Assembly (NCBI GenBank): GCA_934045075.1
Contig: OW203722.1
Coordinates: 20,498,986 to 20,562,985, forward strand
From: Yponomeuta sedellus
Taxonomy: Eukaryota > Arthropoda > Insecta > Lepidoptera > Yponomeutidae
Direction of reading: 5' to 3'
DNA length: 64,000 nt
This document shows positions 33,073 to 45,200 of this stretch, piece by piece. The position numbers were made by a program, and so were the translations under genes. The notes under the pieces are model-generated. The model was not told the DNA's origin, ran no database searches, and saw only the letters and a list, made by a program, of their open reading frames with translations. Position 1 is the first letter of the stretch, and every line of letters begins with the position of its first letter.

Positions 33073-33295
33073 TCACGGGGACGGCGGCGAAGGCGTGGGC
33101 GGCGGCGCGCGGTGGGCGCCCGCGTCGGACTCGCCGGCGTCGGTGGAGCAGGGCGTGGGCGGCGGCGGGCGGTTGCAGCTGCGGTAGTGGCGGTAGGCGC
33201 GCCGCCGGCCCGCCGGGCTGCCGCCGGCCGTGGCCGGGCTCGGCGGCGGGTTCAGCGTGGGCCGCGGGTAGCGCCCGCACACGCTCTCCGACGTG
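33073..33295 (-). CDS. arr: arrow last coding exon: PPP(S/T)P tail
   Basis: The acceptor is TACTTGAGCAG at 33296 on; one base completes a valine codon from the previous exon. The exon codes [20 protein letters not shown] and continues with [11 protein letters not shown] and [11 protein letters not shown] to the stop TGA. PPPSPAT and PPPTPCS fit the PPP(S/T)Px(S/T) rule for GSK3/CK1 phosphorylation; the last motif (PPPTPSP) lacks the final Ser/Thr. Vertebrate LRP6 has five such motifs, so the tail is short. The exon is strikingly GC-rich. Confidence 0.93.
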
Positions 33296-36200
33296 CTGCT
33301 CAAGTACACAACAGACCCCATGATATTATTATTATTAACAAGCTGACCCAGCGAAATTCGTACCGCCTAATAGTTGATTCTTTATGTAATCTTTGGTGTA
33401 CATGCAATAAAGAATTTTCTATCTATCTATCTATGTATCTATTCTTTAATTTTTTTTATTTTTCCCTCCGTAAGAACCATCCTCGTACTTCAAGGGATGT
33501 TCTACAAAAATAATTAGCGAAATCGGTTCAGCTGCTCTCGGGATTTGCGCGTACCAACACATTCAGCGATTCATTTTTATATTATAGAATACGTTTATTG
33601 TACATAGGTAAACAAAATACAATGGCAATGTGGCGGATTAATGCTATATGCTAATGCTATGCATTTCCTACCAGTCAACCACAGATGGTGCAAGAGATTA
33701 GTAGTAATAGTAGATTAGTAGCCAAGGGCTGTAAGGCATCAATTGCAGCCAGAGATATTTAGGCGCACGAGCGCAACGAGGACGCAATTGGTGCTTACAC
33801 CCGAGCCAACTGTTCTGCTTTACTTCTCGATTGTGAGGTAAGTAAAAAAAAACCGGCATGACAAGAATAAAACATTTTAAAGTAAAAGTTTTCTATTCCC
33901 GCCTTTTCTCATTAAAAAGAATCAAGTAAAGATCCTTTTTTTTTCAAGAACGAAATTGAGCTTCGCCGTTCGATATTTAAATTGATGACTATTATACTCA
34001 CACGAAGACAAGGCTGAACAGCAAAGCGACCTGTTTGGTCATTGGGCTGATGTCTATTGCCAGAACAATGATTGGATGTACGCGAACTTTTTGAAAGAAG
34101 TTATTTTTCTTATTACTAACCGCCCTAGGGTTTTTCTAGCTACATTATTACCCTAGAGCGCTAATTAGTCACCTACAAGCCCCATTTGCAGGTAATAAGA
34201 ACCCACTTAACGAACATGAGTGATGTTAAGATATTTCGTCACGCCTATCGTCGGGAGTGAGCTTGACTTGGGCAAAGTGTGTCCTTAGAGGGAGTTGTTA
34301 TATCTCATATCTTTGCTCACCGAGACACACTATATCTCTATCATATCTCGCTCACCACTTGTGGCCTAGCTCATACGTCCAATCAACTAAGTGCGTGTGG
34401 AAACAAGAGACACAAATGGTAAGTCAGTCTAGTCTACCTATTCCCTACTTTATCCACATCACACGTTTTTTTGGTGAACTTTCTATCATAGCTCGTTGGT
34501 TACGACGAGAAATGCGGCCGAATGTAACCGATGTCAGACGATGTTGATCTCGCTCTCGCGCATTGTGTGTGTGAGCTGGATAAAGTATCTGGAGATGACT
34601 ACCGTACTGAGTTGAGAGTATGTGTGAGGGAGCCAGATATACTATTTTTATTTTTAATGCCCTAACCCGTGCTAAGCACAATTTTAAAAACCTATTTAGA
34701 GGCTAAAAATTCCACCCATGCCGGGATTCGAGCCCGCGACCTCTGGCTATCCGTGCCAGCGCTCTTCCCAACTGACCTAATAGGCGACTCACTCAGATTT
34801 CACTGATGCCGGTGCGTCGCCCATTAGCTCAGTTGGAAAGAGCGCTGGCACTGATAGCCAGAGGTCGCGGGATCGAATCCCGGCATGGGTGGAATTTTTA
34901 GCCTCTAAATTGGTTTTTAAAAGAGCCAGATATAGTTGACATCTCTGGGATACGAATGGGGAGGAAAACGCACAGCTGATTCCAGATGTCGCCACCGGCG
35001 AGTAGGCCCAATACGCCGCCATTAGCTTGTTGTTGATATTCGTGTTGAGTTTTCTTTCTTAATATTTACTAACACAATGTACTCCATGATGACCGTGCCG
35101 CAGCTAAAGGAAGAGTTAAGAAAACGGAAAGCTTCTGTTGTTGGTAAAAAAGTTGTTTTGAGAGGCTGTCCAATTTTTTCTTCTCATGGCCTTTTCCCAC
35201 AACTTTCTTCTTTTAGAATCCTTGGGAAACATATGAATCCCTTTATTCTTACAACCACGTGCAGCACAGTTCGTCATTTTGTTAGCTATACGAGAAAACA
35301 AATAAGTAAACAAAAAAAATGTATGGCGTTTGACAGCTTTGACAGTTTATTTAGGCCTAGTCGATCATTCGCCCTCTGCCGGGATAAAAAAGCAGTTTTT
35401 CTCCCCATTGGAGAGTGTGTCCCATTCGTATCCCGAGGCGAGGGAGTTGTGTGTCCACTCACATCTGGCTCTCGAGTTGCCCGAGGCTAGAGCGGGCGGG
35501 CAGACGACTTACACAGAGTCGGTGCAGGAGGCGCCGGAGGGGCGCGCGCGCTCGGCGGAGGGCTTGCGCGGGTAGAGGCGCTGCCCGGCGGCGGCGCGCG
35601 CGCGGGCGGCGCGGCGGCGCGCGGCGTGCCGCCAGCGGCGCAGGCCGGCCCACGCCAGCAGCGCCGCCGCCACCGCGCCCGCCACCGCGCCGCACGCCAA
35701 GAACGCCTTCGAGTGCCGCGCCGGCGTCGGCGGCTGCGGCCCACACGACACATCTATCACTTCATATCAACCCTTTGCGTGTTGTAGTGGGCGTGTGGCG
35801 TTATGTTCGGGATAAAACGTGTTGGCGAGGCGGCAACACTGAAGGCCGGTTTCAGAATTGAGAATTTCACTAAGTAAATACTTAAGTAACGTTCTGTCTT
35901 GCTCTTTGCTGAGAAATTCGTAGAGACAGCACTGCAGGTAAGTATTTACTTAGCGACATTCTCAATTCAGAAACTGGGCCTGACTGGGTGAAGCTTTTTG
36001 GTTAGTCTATGGTCGGTGGAGAATTTGTCAATTACGGGGTTAATTAAAAGGCCAGCTTCGTGGAGTGAATTCTATGTAAATAAAATTCAAAGTCCTGACT
36101 GACTGACCCACTCATCAACGCCCAGCCCAAGCCGTTGGACCTAGAAAGCTGAAATTTTGCATAGGGTCTATATAAAACGTAGGCAAGGAATAAGACAGGA

Positions 36201-39200
36201 TTTTTTTAAATTCAATCTCTAAGGGGGCGAAAAGGGTTGCCAAAAGTTGTATGAGAGGTATAAAGAATGTTGTCTAATTTTCGTGAAACTTAAAATAAAT
36301 ACTCTTTAACACAATATTGATTCAATGCGTGTTTCGCCGTTTTTATTTTAAATTTAACTCTTAAGGGAGTAAAAGGGGTTACAAAAACTAAAGTCCACGC
36401 GGACGGATCGCGGGCAAAAGCTAGTACTAACTAAAACGGGATTCCCATCGATTTTGTGTGAAAAAGTGTGGGTTCCACCATCAGTGCGCAGATTCGCACA
36501 ACTAATAACAGTTTCGCTTGAATAAACCTTTCACCGCGCGGTCGTGGTGAGAAGGAAACTGCACTGGTACGTAGTTTTCTTGGGAAAAGCGCTCTTGGTG
36601 TAGTCCAAGGAAGACTAGGGCCCTTTGTTCCAAGTACAAGACCGCCGCCCCATTCCTCGCGCGGAATGTGGAGGAAAATGAATGGATTTTGAACAGAGAG
36701 TGTTTTGTTTATTTTAAGTTTAAGTTCAGGGTGCAGAGCGGACCCTTGTATCCTACACCTTATTATTACATTAAGTTGCACTTATGCTTAGTCAGCACTT
36801 AACGTAGAACATAAGTAAATGCACGATGTTAATGAAGGTCACTTCTCACTTGCACTTATACAATATACTATCATGGTCAATGCAACAAGACTTAAGTGTT
36901 CTAATGGACACAACCCACCACCGATACCCGACACGAGGGCCCCTACGAGGCTCCCTCCACACGGCGAAAGAGATCTGTCAGGACCTTGGCAAGTTGCAGA
37001 CCCTGCCTACTTCTCCATGACGTATGAGTTTATTTATGACAACTTAAAAAACTACATCGTTATCCATTAGCCGAGTCCGCACCGACCCAACAGCCTCGAG
37101 AGACATCTACCGCAATAGTACGCGTCAACTGACGTACCCGATTAGTGGCTGCGTGGTCTCTACGAGCGTGCGGCGCTAGCGACCGCATAGCGACGGACCC
37201 GGTCAGTGGCCGCGTAGTCTCTGCGAGCGTGCGGCCCTGGCGGCCGCATAGCGACGCACCAGGACAGTGGGCGCGTGGTCTCTACGAGCGTGCGGCCTCA
37301 GCGACCGCATAGCGACGGACCCGGTCAGTGGCCGCGTGGTCTCTGCGAGCGTGCGGCCCTGGCGGCCGCATAGCGACGCACTAGGACAGTGGGCGCGTGG
37401 TCTCTACGAGCGTGCGGCCTCAGCGACCGCATAGCGACGGACCCGGTCAGTGGCCGCGTGGTCTCTGCGAGCGTGCGGCCCTGGCGGCCGCATAGCGACG
37501 CACTAGGACAGTGGGCGCGTGGTCTCTACGAGCGTGCGGCCTCAGCGACCGCATAGCGACGGACCCGGTCAGTGGCCGCGTGGTCTCTGCGAGCGTGCGG
37601 CCCTGGCGGCCGCATAGCGACGCACCAGGACAGTGGGCGCGTGGTCTCTACGAGCGTGCGGCCTCAGCGACCGCATAGCGACGGACCCGGTCAGTGGCCG
37701 CGTGGTCTCTGCGAGCGTGCGGCCCTGGCGGCCGCATAGCGACGCACCAGGACAGTGGGCGCGTGGTCTCTACGAGCGTGCGGCCTCAGCGACCGCATAG
37801 CGACGTACCTGGTCGGTGGGAGCGAGGTCGCTGCAAGCATGAGGCGCCTCGTCGGAGCCGTCCTGGCAGTGGCGTAGGCCGTCGCAAAGCAGCCGAGGCG
37901 AGAGGCAAAGTCGTTCGTCGCATCTGAAACGTGATTGCTGTTGAAGATCTCATACTGAATTTCTTCTGGTTGTGCAATAAAGTGTTCTCTAGCTATCTAT
38001 CTACCTAAAGGTGGCTCGTCGACGATTTTCTCGTCAACGAAATAAATCGGTCTGTTTCTAACGTCAACAGATTTTAAGCCGGTAAATGTTTTTATTACTT
38101 TGGCATCATCGACCGGGTTAAGGATGTTACATGTTTGTGACTTTCTGTTTTAGGTTATCACGACACAGTGTATCCTAGTGTGGGGCCAGAAGCAATGTAT
38201 GTGCCTGTATGTAACTATTATGTTATGTTAGGTCGCCGCCGGTTAGTCGACGCATTTTTTTAACACAAGTGTGCGAAAGAAAAGTGTCGTTCAATAACTG
38301 ACCTGAAGGCGTCCGGCAAGGGCGCCAAGGCACACAGAGCACCATTGGGGCACGCTCCCAGCGACTCGGCGCACGCGCCGTCCGCGCAGCGCACTCCGCT
38401 CGGGCATACGCCGCACTCCTGGCGCGGAGACACACGTGTCAGAATAATCCGTTATTTGAATCTCTTTTCAAGTAAGTCTTAAATGGTAAATAGCTCTTCC
38501 ATTAGACCAAAAAGTATTTTAGTATATTTCTTGAGGACCTAAAAGCAACATAGAAATATATTTAAAAACCTATTTAGAGGCTAAAAATTTCACCCATGCC
38601 GGGATTCGAACCCGCAACCTCTGGCTATCCGTGCCAGCGCTGTACCCACATGATTATACTATTTTTATTTTAATGCACTAACCCGTGCTAAGGAACAAAT
38701 TTAAAAACCTATTTAGAGGCTAAAAATTTCACCCATGCCGGGATTCGAACCCGCAACCTCTGGCTACTCGTGTGAAACTCGTGTGTATTTATGTGAAGAT
38801 CACTTTGATGTAAGTCCTATAATAATCAATGTCCGCTGGCTCTGGCTGAAAGATGTTTGTTTACATACTTTAGATGGTTTCAAGATGGCGGATAGCGTTT
38901 TCGCCGTTACGAATTAAACGATGATAAAAATGTTTACTTTGCAAATTTTGCAGCCGTCCTGCATACTTACTTAGCAAAATCAATATATTTCGGTTTCTTA
39001 CGTTAAACACTAGGAAATATTCATTTATCGCGTCAAATTTGATACGTGTCAAATAGCGGATTATGTCACTGGTAACTGCGATGTGAGCGGATAGACAAAC
39101 GACCACCGTAGCGACGAGCCATTACACTACTCACACTTAGTAGTGGCATATTACACGAGTCCGACGATAGCGATTGTCGATATTTCCTGGCGTGTCCTCT

Positions 39201-42200
39201 AAAGTGGCTGGAACATCCGAACTTCATTCAGTCGTATTCGGCGAAGTGGAGCTATCCGTTCTCATAATAAATTATAAGTTTTCATTATAGGTCTAGGAGA
39301 CTGAAGGCGGAACTTGAACGCGGTTTTAGAGTTCTCAACACTCTTAATATCTTTACTGGCTTACATAGTAAGTACATTGACATTCACCAAACAGATTGTT
39401 ACTTCATTAAGTTGAATCCGTGCACCAGCAGTGGGGACATACAAGGTTCGATACGAAATAGTATTTAATTCGGCGCAGATTTAGGGGCAACTCACGTGCG
39501 GCGACTCGTCGGAGCCGTCGGCGCAGTCGATCTGTCCGTCGCAGCGCCAGGCGGCGGGCACGCAGCGCGCGCGCGGGCGCGCCAGCGCGCAGGCGAAGTG
39601 CGCGGGCGGGCACGCGGGCGGGGGCGCGGGGCACGCGCGGCAGCCGCACGCGCCGCCCGCCAGGCACGCGCCCGCGCCGCCGCCGCACGACAGCCCGCCG
39701 AAGCACGGGTGCGAGCGGTCCACCTGCCCCACGGGTCACATCACACTTAACATATTTTATGCCACATCTGGCAATAAAGTGGCTTTTTCCGCACGCTGCG
39801 CGTACGGAAAAAACCGCTTTCTGGCCAAGTGTAGACATAAAAAGATGTACACAACACGGGAGGTAATAAAGAAAGCTCTTGATCGCATATTTACGTCCCT
39901 CGCTTGCAGCTCGGGCCGCAAACTTCTGCGACTCGGCCTTTCTTTGTATTACCACCCTGTTGGGGTATAGGGTCAACAGCTCCCCTATTTCTGAAGTTGG
40001 ACGTGCAAGGTAGGTGTGTGCCTGAGTTCAAGCCCTTGCGTAGTAGACACGATGACGACACGACGACAGCACGACGATAGTGGCGGCGACGACACGGCGA
40101 CGATACGGCGACGTACGGTGACGATACGGCGACGACACGGCGACGGCACGGCGACGACACGACGACGATGCGGCGGCGACACGACGACGTTACGGCGGCG
40201 ACACGGCGATGCGACGACAGCGTGGTCGACCGGCGGTGACGCAGGGCGGTCTTGCAGGCTGTGGGCGCGGCAGTGCCAGCAGGGCCGACGTCGCTGGGGG
40301 GTTCGGGAGCGGGGTGCGAAGAGAAACTAGCGGTGATCTTGCTAGCGGATGTTGGAAGGAAGTTGCAGCTCTCTGGTAGTTTTCTTCAGATTAGTTCTTC
40401 TTTTTGCTGCTCTCGTAGTAGTTCCGATGCGGTACCGGAAGTTTTAGCGGGTTGAGGGCCCTTGACTTGGGCTTTACGGCTCAGAGAGCCGGTGCAATTT
40501 CCTTCCAAAACGTTATCTCGCGCTTGTTTATTTTCCTCATTAAAGCGTTACATTTTCAGTCATAACTTTTACATTTATAGACCTATCGACATGATTCAAA
40601 CGGTATTTTACAGAGATCGCTTACTAGATTCTTATAAGATAACAATGGTTTTGATACGTGTACATATAAATAAGGAAAACACAAGAATAACTAAATATAT
40701 TAGCTAATTTCCTCGTAACTAAGTGTGGGATTTGGAATAACTAGACAACGCAAGTAGATATTTTATTCGGCAATGTCTCTATATCTTAAGGACTATGTAG
40801 TCTAACTTTTGACATAGGTTCGGGTTCGATTCCAATAAGACAACATACAAAAAACAGGTACCAAAGTGGAATTACATAAAAATTGTGTCAACATTGTTTT
40901 GCTTATTTTCGTAAGGTTTTCTTAACTTAACTTGTTACTATTGATGTACTTATGCTTAGTTTACTAATGTTCTGGGTTTTACAGGTCAAATCGCAGGTCT
41001 ACAGCGTGTTTTACACGGATTTCGATATTCAAACAACAAGACATGAAATTTACGCTAAATGAGAACAACGAGACAAGTTTCGTGTTACAATTAGATGCAG
41101 GACGGTGTCCTGAGTACAAATAAACATAAATAAGCCGCTTTCCTAGGCTTTAAACGGGTTTTTTCCCCTTTTAACATCAAACAACTATCAAAGTGATTCT
41201 GCCTATCAATTTGATACTTGTGAGTACAATAATGAAGTAATTTCAATAGAATCAACTTATATCTTTCATAACAACTTATTTCTATCAGTCAAACATTATA
41301 AAATCAATCAAATTAATCAACAAATCTATTTACAATAAATCAGCGAAACTCGTTGGCCTTGGAGCGGGCCACGCCCCCTTTTGCTCCTGTCTTACGCACA
41401 CCTATTGTCCAACCATGAATCTGACTGGGTCAAATTATGTGACAACTTGCTAGGTAGCGCAAGGTCGTTCGTCAACAGTCTCCCCCCCAGTGCAGAGTGG
41501 TGAAACACTATGCACTCTAACTAGGTGTTGACGGCGCTACAATAGGACGCAGGGACCAAAGTAATGACTCTCGACATCGGGCGGCGGAAGTCTCCGGTAC
41601 GAGTCTTAACGGTCACGATTCGCACGTTACCATCTGGTCCGGGGTGTGTTTCGATGATTTTGCCTCTGGGCCATGTGCCTCTAGGCGTTGACGAGTCCAT
41701 GATGAGCACCACATCTCCTATCTGAGGATTCGTGTACGATTTGCTCTTGTCAAGATCGGGTTTCGGCACGAGAGTAGGCAGATACTCCTTCGTCCATCTA
41801 GTCCAAAAATGGTCTGCTAGTCTTTCACAGCTCTTCCATGTCGCTGGGCCGGATAGCACGGCGTCGTTATGGTTCCCTAGCGGGTTTGTCCCACACGATC
41901 TTCCAATAAGAAAATGGTTAGGGGTAAGTTCTTCTGGTTCGTCTGGGTCTGTGCGAACCTCACCAATCAGCGGTCGTGAGTTTACCAGATGTTCCGCTTC
42001 TAGTAACAGTGTGTGAAGAATTTCTTCCCTCGGGTTGTGTTCTTTCAGGGTCGCTGTCAGGGCGGTTTTCACCGAGCGTACCATTCGCTCCCAAGCTCCT
42101 CCCATGTGTGGGGCGCCTGGCGGAATAAATTTCCACTCAATTTGCTTCTCTTGACATGACTTCTTCAGGGCTTCGATCATGTCTTTATTGGCTTTAACGA

Positions 42201-45200
42201 AGTTCGACCCGTTGTCGCTATATAGGGTTTTCGGGGTCCCTCTTCTGGCGGCCATTCTTCGGAGTGCAAGGATCATGGAGTCCGGTTTGAGCGAGGCGGC
42301 CAGTTCAATATGAACTGCTCGCGTAGTCAGGCACGTAAACAGTGCTCCCCACCTCTTTTCATGACGTCTTCCAACGGTCACGTTCATCGGGCCGAAGTAG
42401 TCTACGGCGGTGTGAGTGAACGGCGGTTGCTTCCTCTGGAGTCTCTCTGATGGTAAGTCGCCTCTTGGTGCCGTTGACGGCGTTTTCTTCATGATCTTGC
42501 AAGTTGTGCAAGCGTGGGCGAGAGAGCGAAGAGTTGACCGAAGAGAAATTATGTAATACTTTTGTCGTATTTCATTCATCACGGTGTGATGGTTGCCGTG
42601 ATGGAATTTCTCGTGGACGTCTTTTATGAGAAGTCTAACTACAGGGTGTCTTCCATGTAGTATTATCGGGTTCTTGTAGTCAGCGGCTAGATACTGAGCG
42701 GCATTGACGCGAGTTGTTAATCGTAAAACACCATCGTCTGGTGACACTCTGACGGTCAGCCGTCGCAATGCTGAGCTCTTGTCTAGTGGCTTGTCATTCT
42801 TGAGTTGTTTTATGTCGTCTTGGAATTTATCACCTTGAATTCTTTTGATAATCATCAGTTCAGCTCTTCGAATGTAAACATTCTCTAGAGGTATCAGCTT
42901 CAATTCCTTAGGTGCGACATGGGTCATATCCGGTGGTTTGGGTTTCGATTGCTTCTGTCGTGGGTTCCATGCAGGATCCGTTTCCGTTTTGGCAACCGTT
43001 TTACCCTTTAATTTTGACTTGAATACGTCGACGCTTTGCAGAAACCTGGCGGTTGCTCTGACGAGTCTTGTCCAGCTGGAAAATCTCGTTGCGTCGGGTA
43101 TTTCTACTTCCCTTTTGGGCGGCCTTGTGATGATGGCTACCGTATGCCTTTCTTCGCCCGTGGGTTCGAGAGGTGTTGACTGTCTTTCGTCTCTTGGCCA
43201 ATGTTCGGGGCTTTCCCGTAGAAAAGATGGGCCTGTGAACCAACGGTGATCAGCAGCGAATTTGGCTGGTGCATGACGGGTAGCGTCGTCCGCTACATTC
43301 TCCTTCGTAGGCACCCATCTCCATTGCTTGCTCTTCGATCTTTCTTCGATCTCAGCCAAGCGATGCGCTACGTACGGCTTGAATGACTTAGGTTCGGACT
43401 TTATCCAGGCTAGGACTGTTCTTGAGTCTGTCCAATAGGTTGTATTAGTCACTTCTAGTTGGAGTGAGTCCGTGATCGAGGCAGCGAGGCGGCATCCTAA
43501 TAATGCTGCTTGTAGCTCTAACCTCGGAATTGACACCGGTTTTAGCGGTGCCACGCGGGCTTTGGCGGCGATAAGATGGACGTTCGCGCTTCCGTTAGGG
43601 TCTTCTGTCCTCCAGTAGACTGCCGTGGCGTAGATCTGCTCCGACGAGTCGCAAAACACGTGGATTTCTCCTTGTTTCCCGTGCGGTGAAATGCAACGCG
43701 GGATGTCGAGTTCTTGCAGTTTTTGCAATTCGTCAAGCCAATTCTTCCATCTCACGTTCTCTCTGGGTTCTAATGGGTCGTCCCATTCAATGCCCGATCT
43801 CCAGATGTGCTGGATCATTAATTTTCCTTGTATTAGTATTGGTGAGGCTAGTCCGAGCGGGTCAAATACGGACATGACGGCGCTGGTTACCTCACGCTTC
43901 GTCGGAAGTCGGTCTCCGGTGAGGACTTCGGTTGGTGTATTTCGGAGATTGAGAGCGAAGTTGAAGCAATCCTTCTGTAGGTTCCACTTGAGGCCAAGGG
44001 TTTTCTCGACTTGGTCTTTTGAATCACCCAATACGACGTCTTCTGTGCTTCTCAACTCTTCTGGGAAGTCGCTCAATATGCCGGGTTGATTACTCGCCCA
44101 ACCGCGCAGTTGAAATGAGGCTGCTTGATGGATTCTGTCAACCTCTTTTGCGATCAATTTAGCTTCCTTGGCGTTATGGAAGCTTTGCAGGTAATCGTCC
44201 ATGTAATGGTTCTTCTCTACAGCTTGCACTGCACGAGGATCTGCGTCTTTTTGTTCTCGGGCATTTCGATTCTTCACGTAGATAGCCGTGCAAGGTGATG
44301 AGGCTGCTCCGAAGATGAGAGATGTCATCCTGTACTCTTTGGGTTCTTCTTGTGGGTGGTTTCGCCACAGGAATCGGAGGCTGTCTCTGTCCTCTTCGCG
44401 TATCTTGACGCGTAAAAACATTTCCTTTATGTCGGCGACTACGGCTATCGTTCCCTCTCTGAAGCGTAGCAGAACTCCAAATAGTGACTGTAGTAAGTCT
44501 GGTCCAGGGAACAGCGCGTCGTTGAGGCTTTTGCCGTTTGTCTTGGCAGCGGCGTCAAAGACAAGTCGCATTTTTCCCTTCTGGGGGTGTACTACGGCGA
44601 AGTGCGGAAGATACCACGTCCTTGGAGACGTTGGTGTAGCGTTGGCTTCTTCTGCATAGCCGTTCTTCAGCAAATTGTTTATTTGCTCCGTGTACTTTTC
44701 CTTGAACTGTTCACATCGCTTCATTTTCTTCTCCATGCCGTGTAAGCGTTGGAGAGCGCAGGTTCGATTCTTGGGCATCGTCTCGCAGTCAGACTTCCAG
44801 ATGAGGCCGGTTTCGAAGGCTCCTTGCGGTAATCTTCGAGTAGTTGCGTCGAGTGTTCTTAACGCTATTCGCTCTGGGTCCTTTTCTGGTAGCTTAGGTG
44901 CTACTCCTAACGATTCGATGGCGAAGTGTTCTCTCACCATGTTGTCAAGCGCATTGTCCTGCTGTGGTGCAGCGTGCTTGATGTGATACAGTTTCCTTGT
45001 CGCTGATGGCGCTAACGACTTTATGCCGTGTAATACCCATCCCAAAGTAGTCAATGACGCTACGGGTTCGTCTGGCGTTCCGCATCGTAAGTCTCTTGAG
45101 ACTATTAGACTCCAGTTGTCCTGGCCGATCAGCACTTCGGGTCGCGCGTTCTCGTAGGTCAGTTGGTCTTTGATGCCTTCCAGATGAATGCAGCTCTCTA

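Larger units (their letters stand above)
33296..35512 (-). other. arrow last intron and its repeats
   Basis: No further exon is needed by phase. The intron holds a retroposon-like stretch at 33335-33600 (GCTGACCCAGCGAAATTCGT, a TGCAATAAAG tail with (CTAT)n, and a TTCAGCGATTCATTTTTATA end), nondescript DNA at 33600-34640, an inverted SINE dimer at 34640-34922 and an inverted-end element with SAP and THAP pieces at 34938-35444. Confidence 0.6.

Noticed and set aside
33112..33513. Plus-strand Ala/Arg/Gly-rich frames at 33.1, 35.4-35.9 and 39.5 kb
   Set aside because: They are shadows of GC-rich arrow exons on the opposite strand, where splice sites and LRP6-like motifs are found.
35513..35760. 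Earlier acceptor (GATAG at about 35755) for the transmembrane exon
   Set aside because: It gives the wrong phase after the LDLa3 exon; the GGGCCGCAG acceptor at 35734 gives the correct phase 0.
37110..37808. CRISPR-like regular array
   Set aside because: The units are contiguous tandem repeats without unique spacers, and the genome is eukaryotic.
40016..40330. Arg/Thr-rich frames in the LTRs (also 48519-48833)
   Set aside because: They come from the CGACGACACGG tandem run inside the LTR and are present in identical form in both LTRs.
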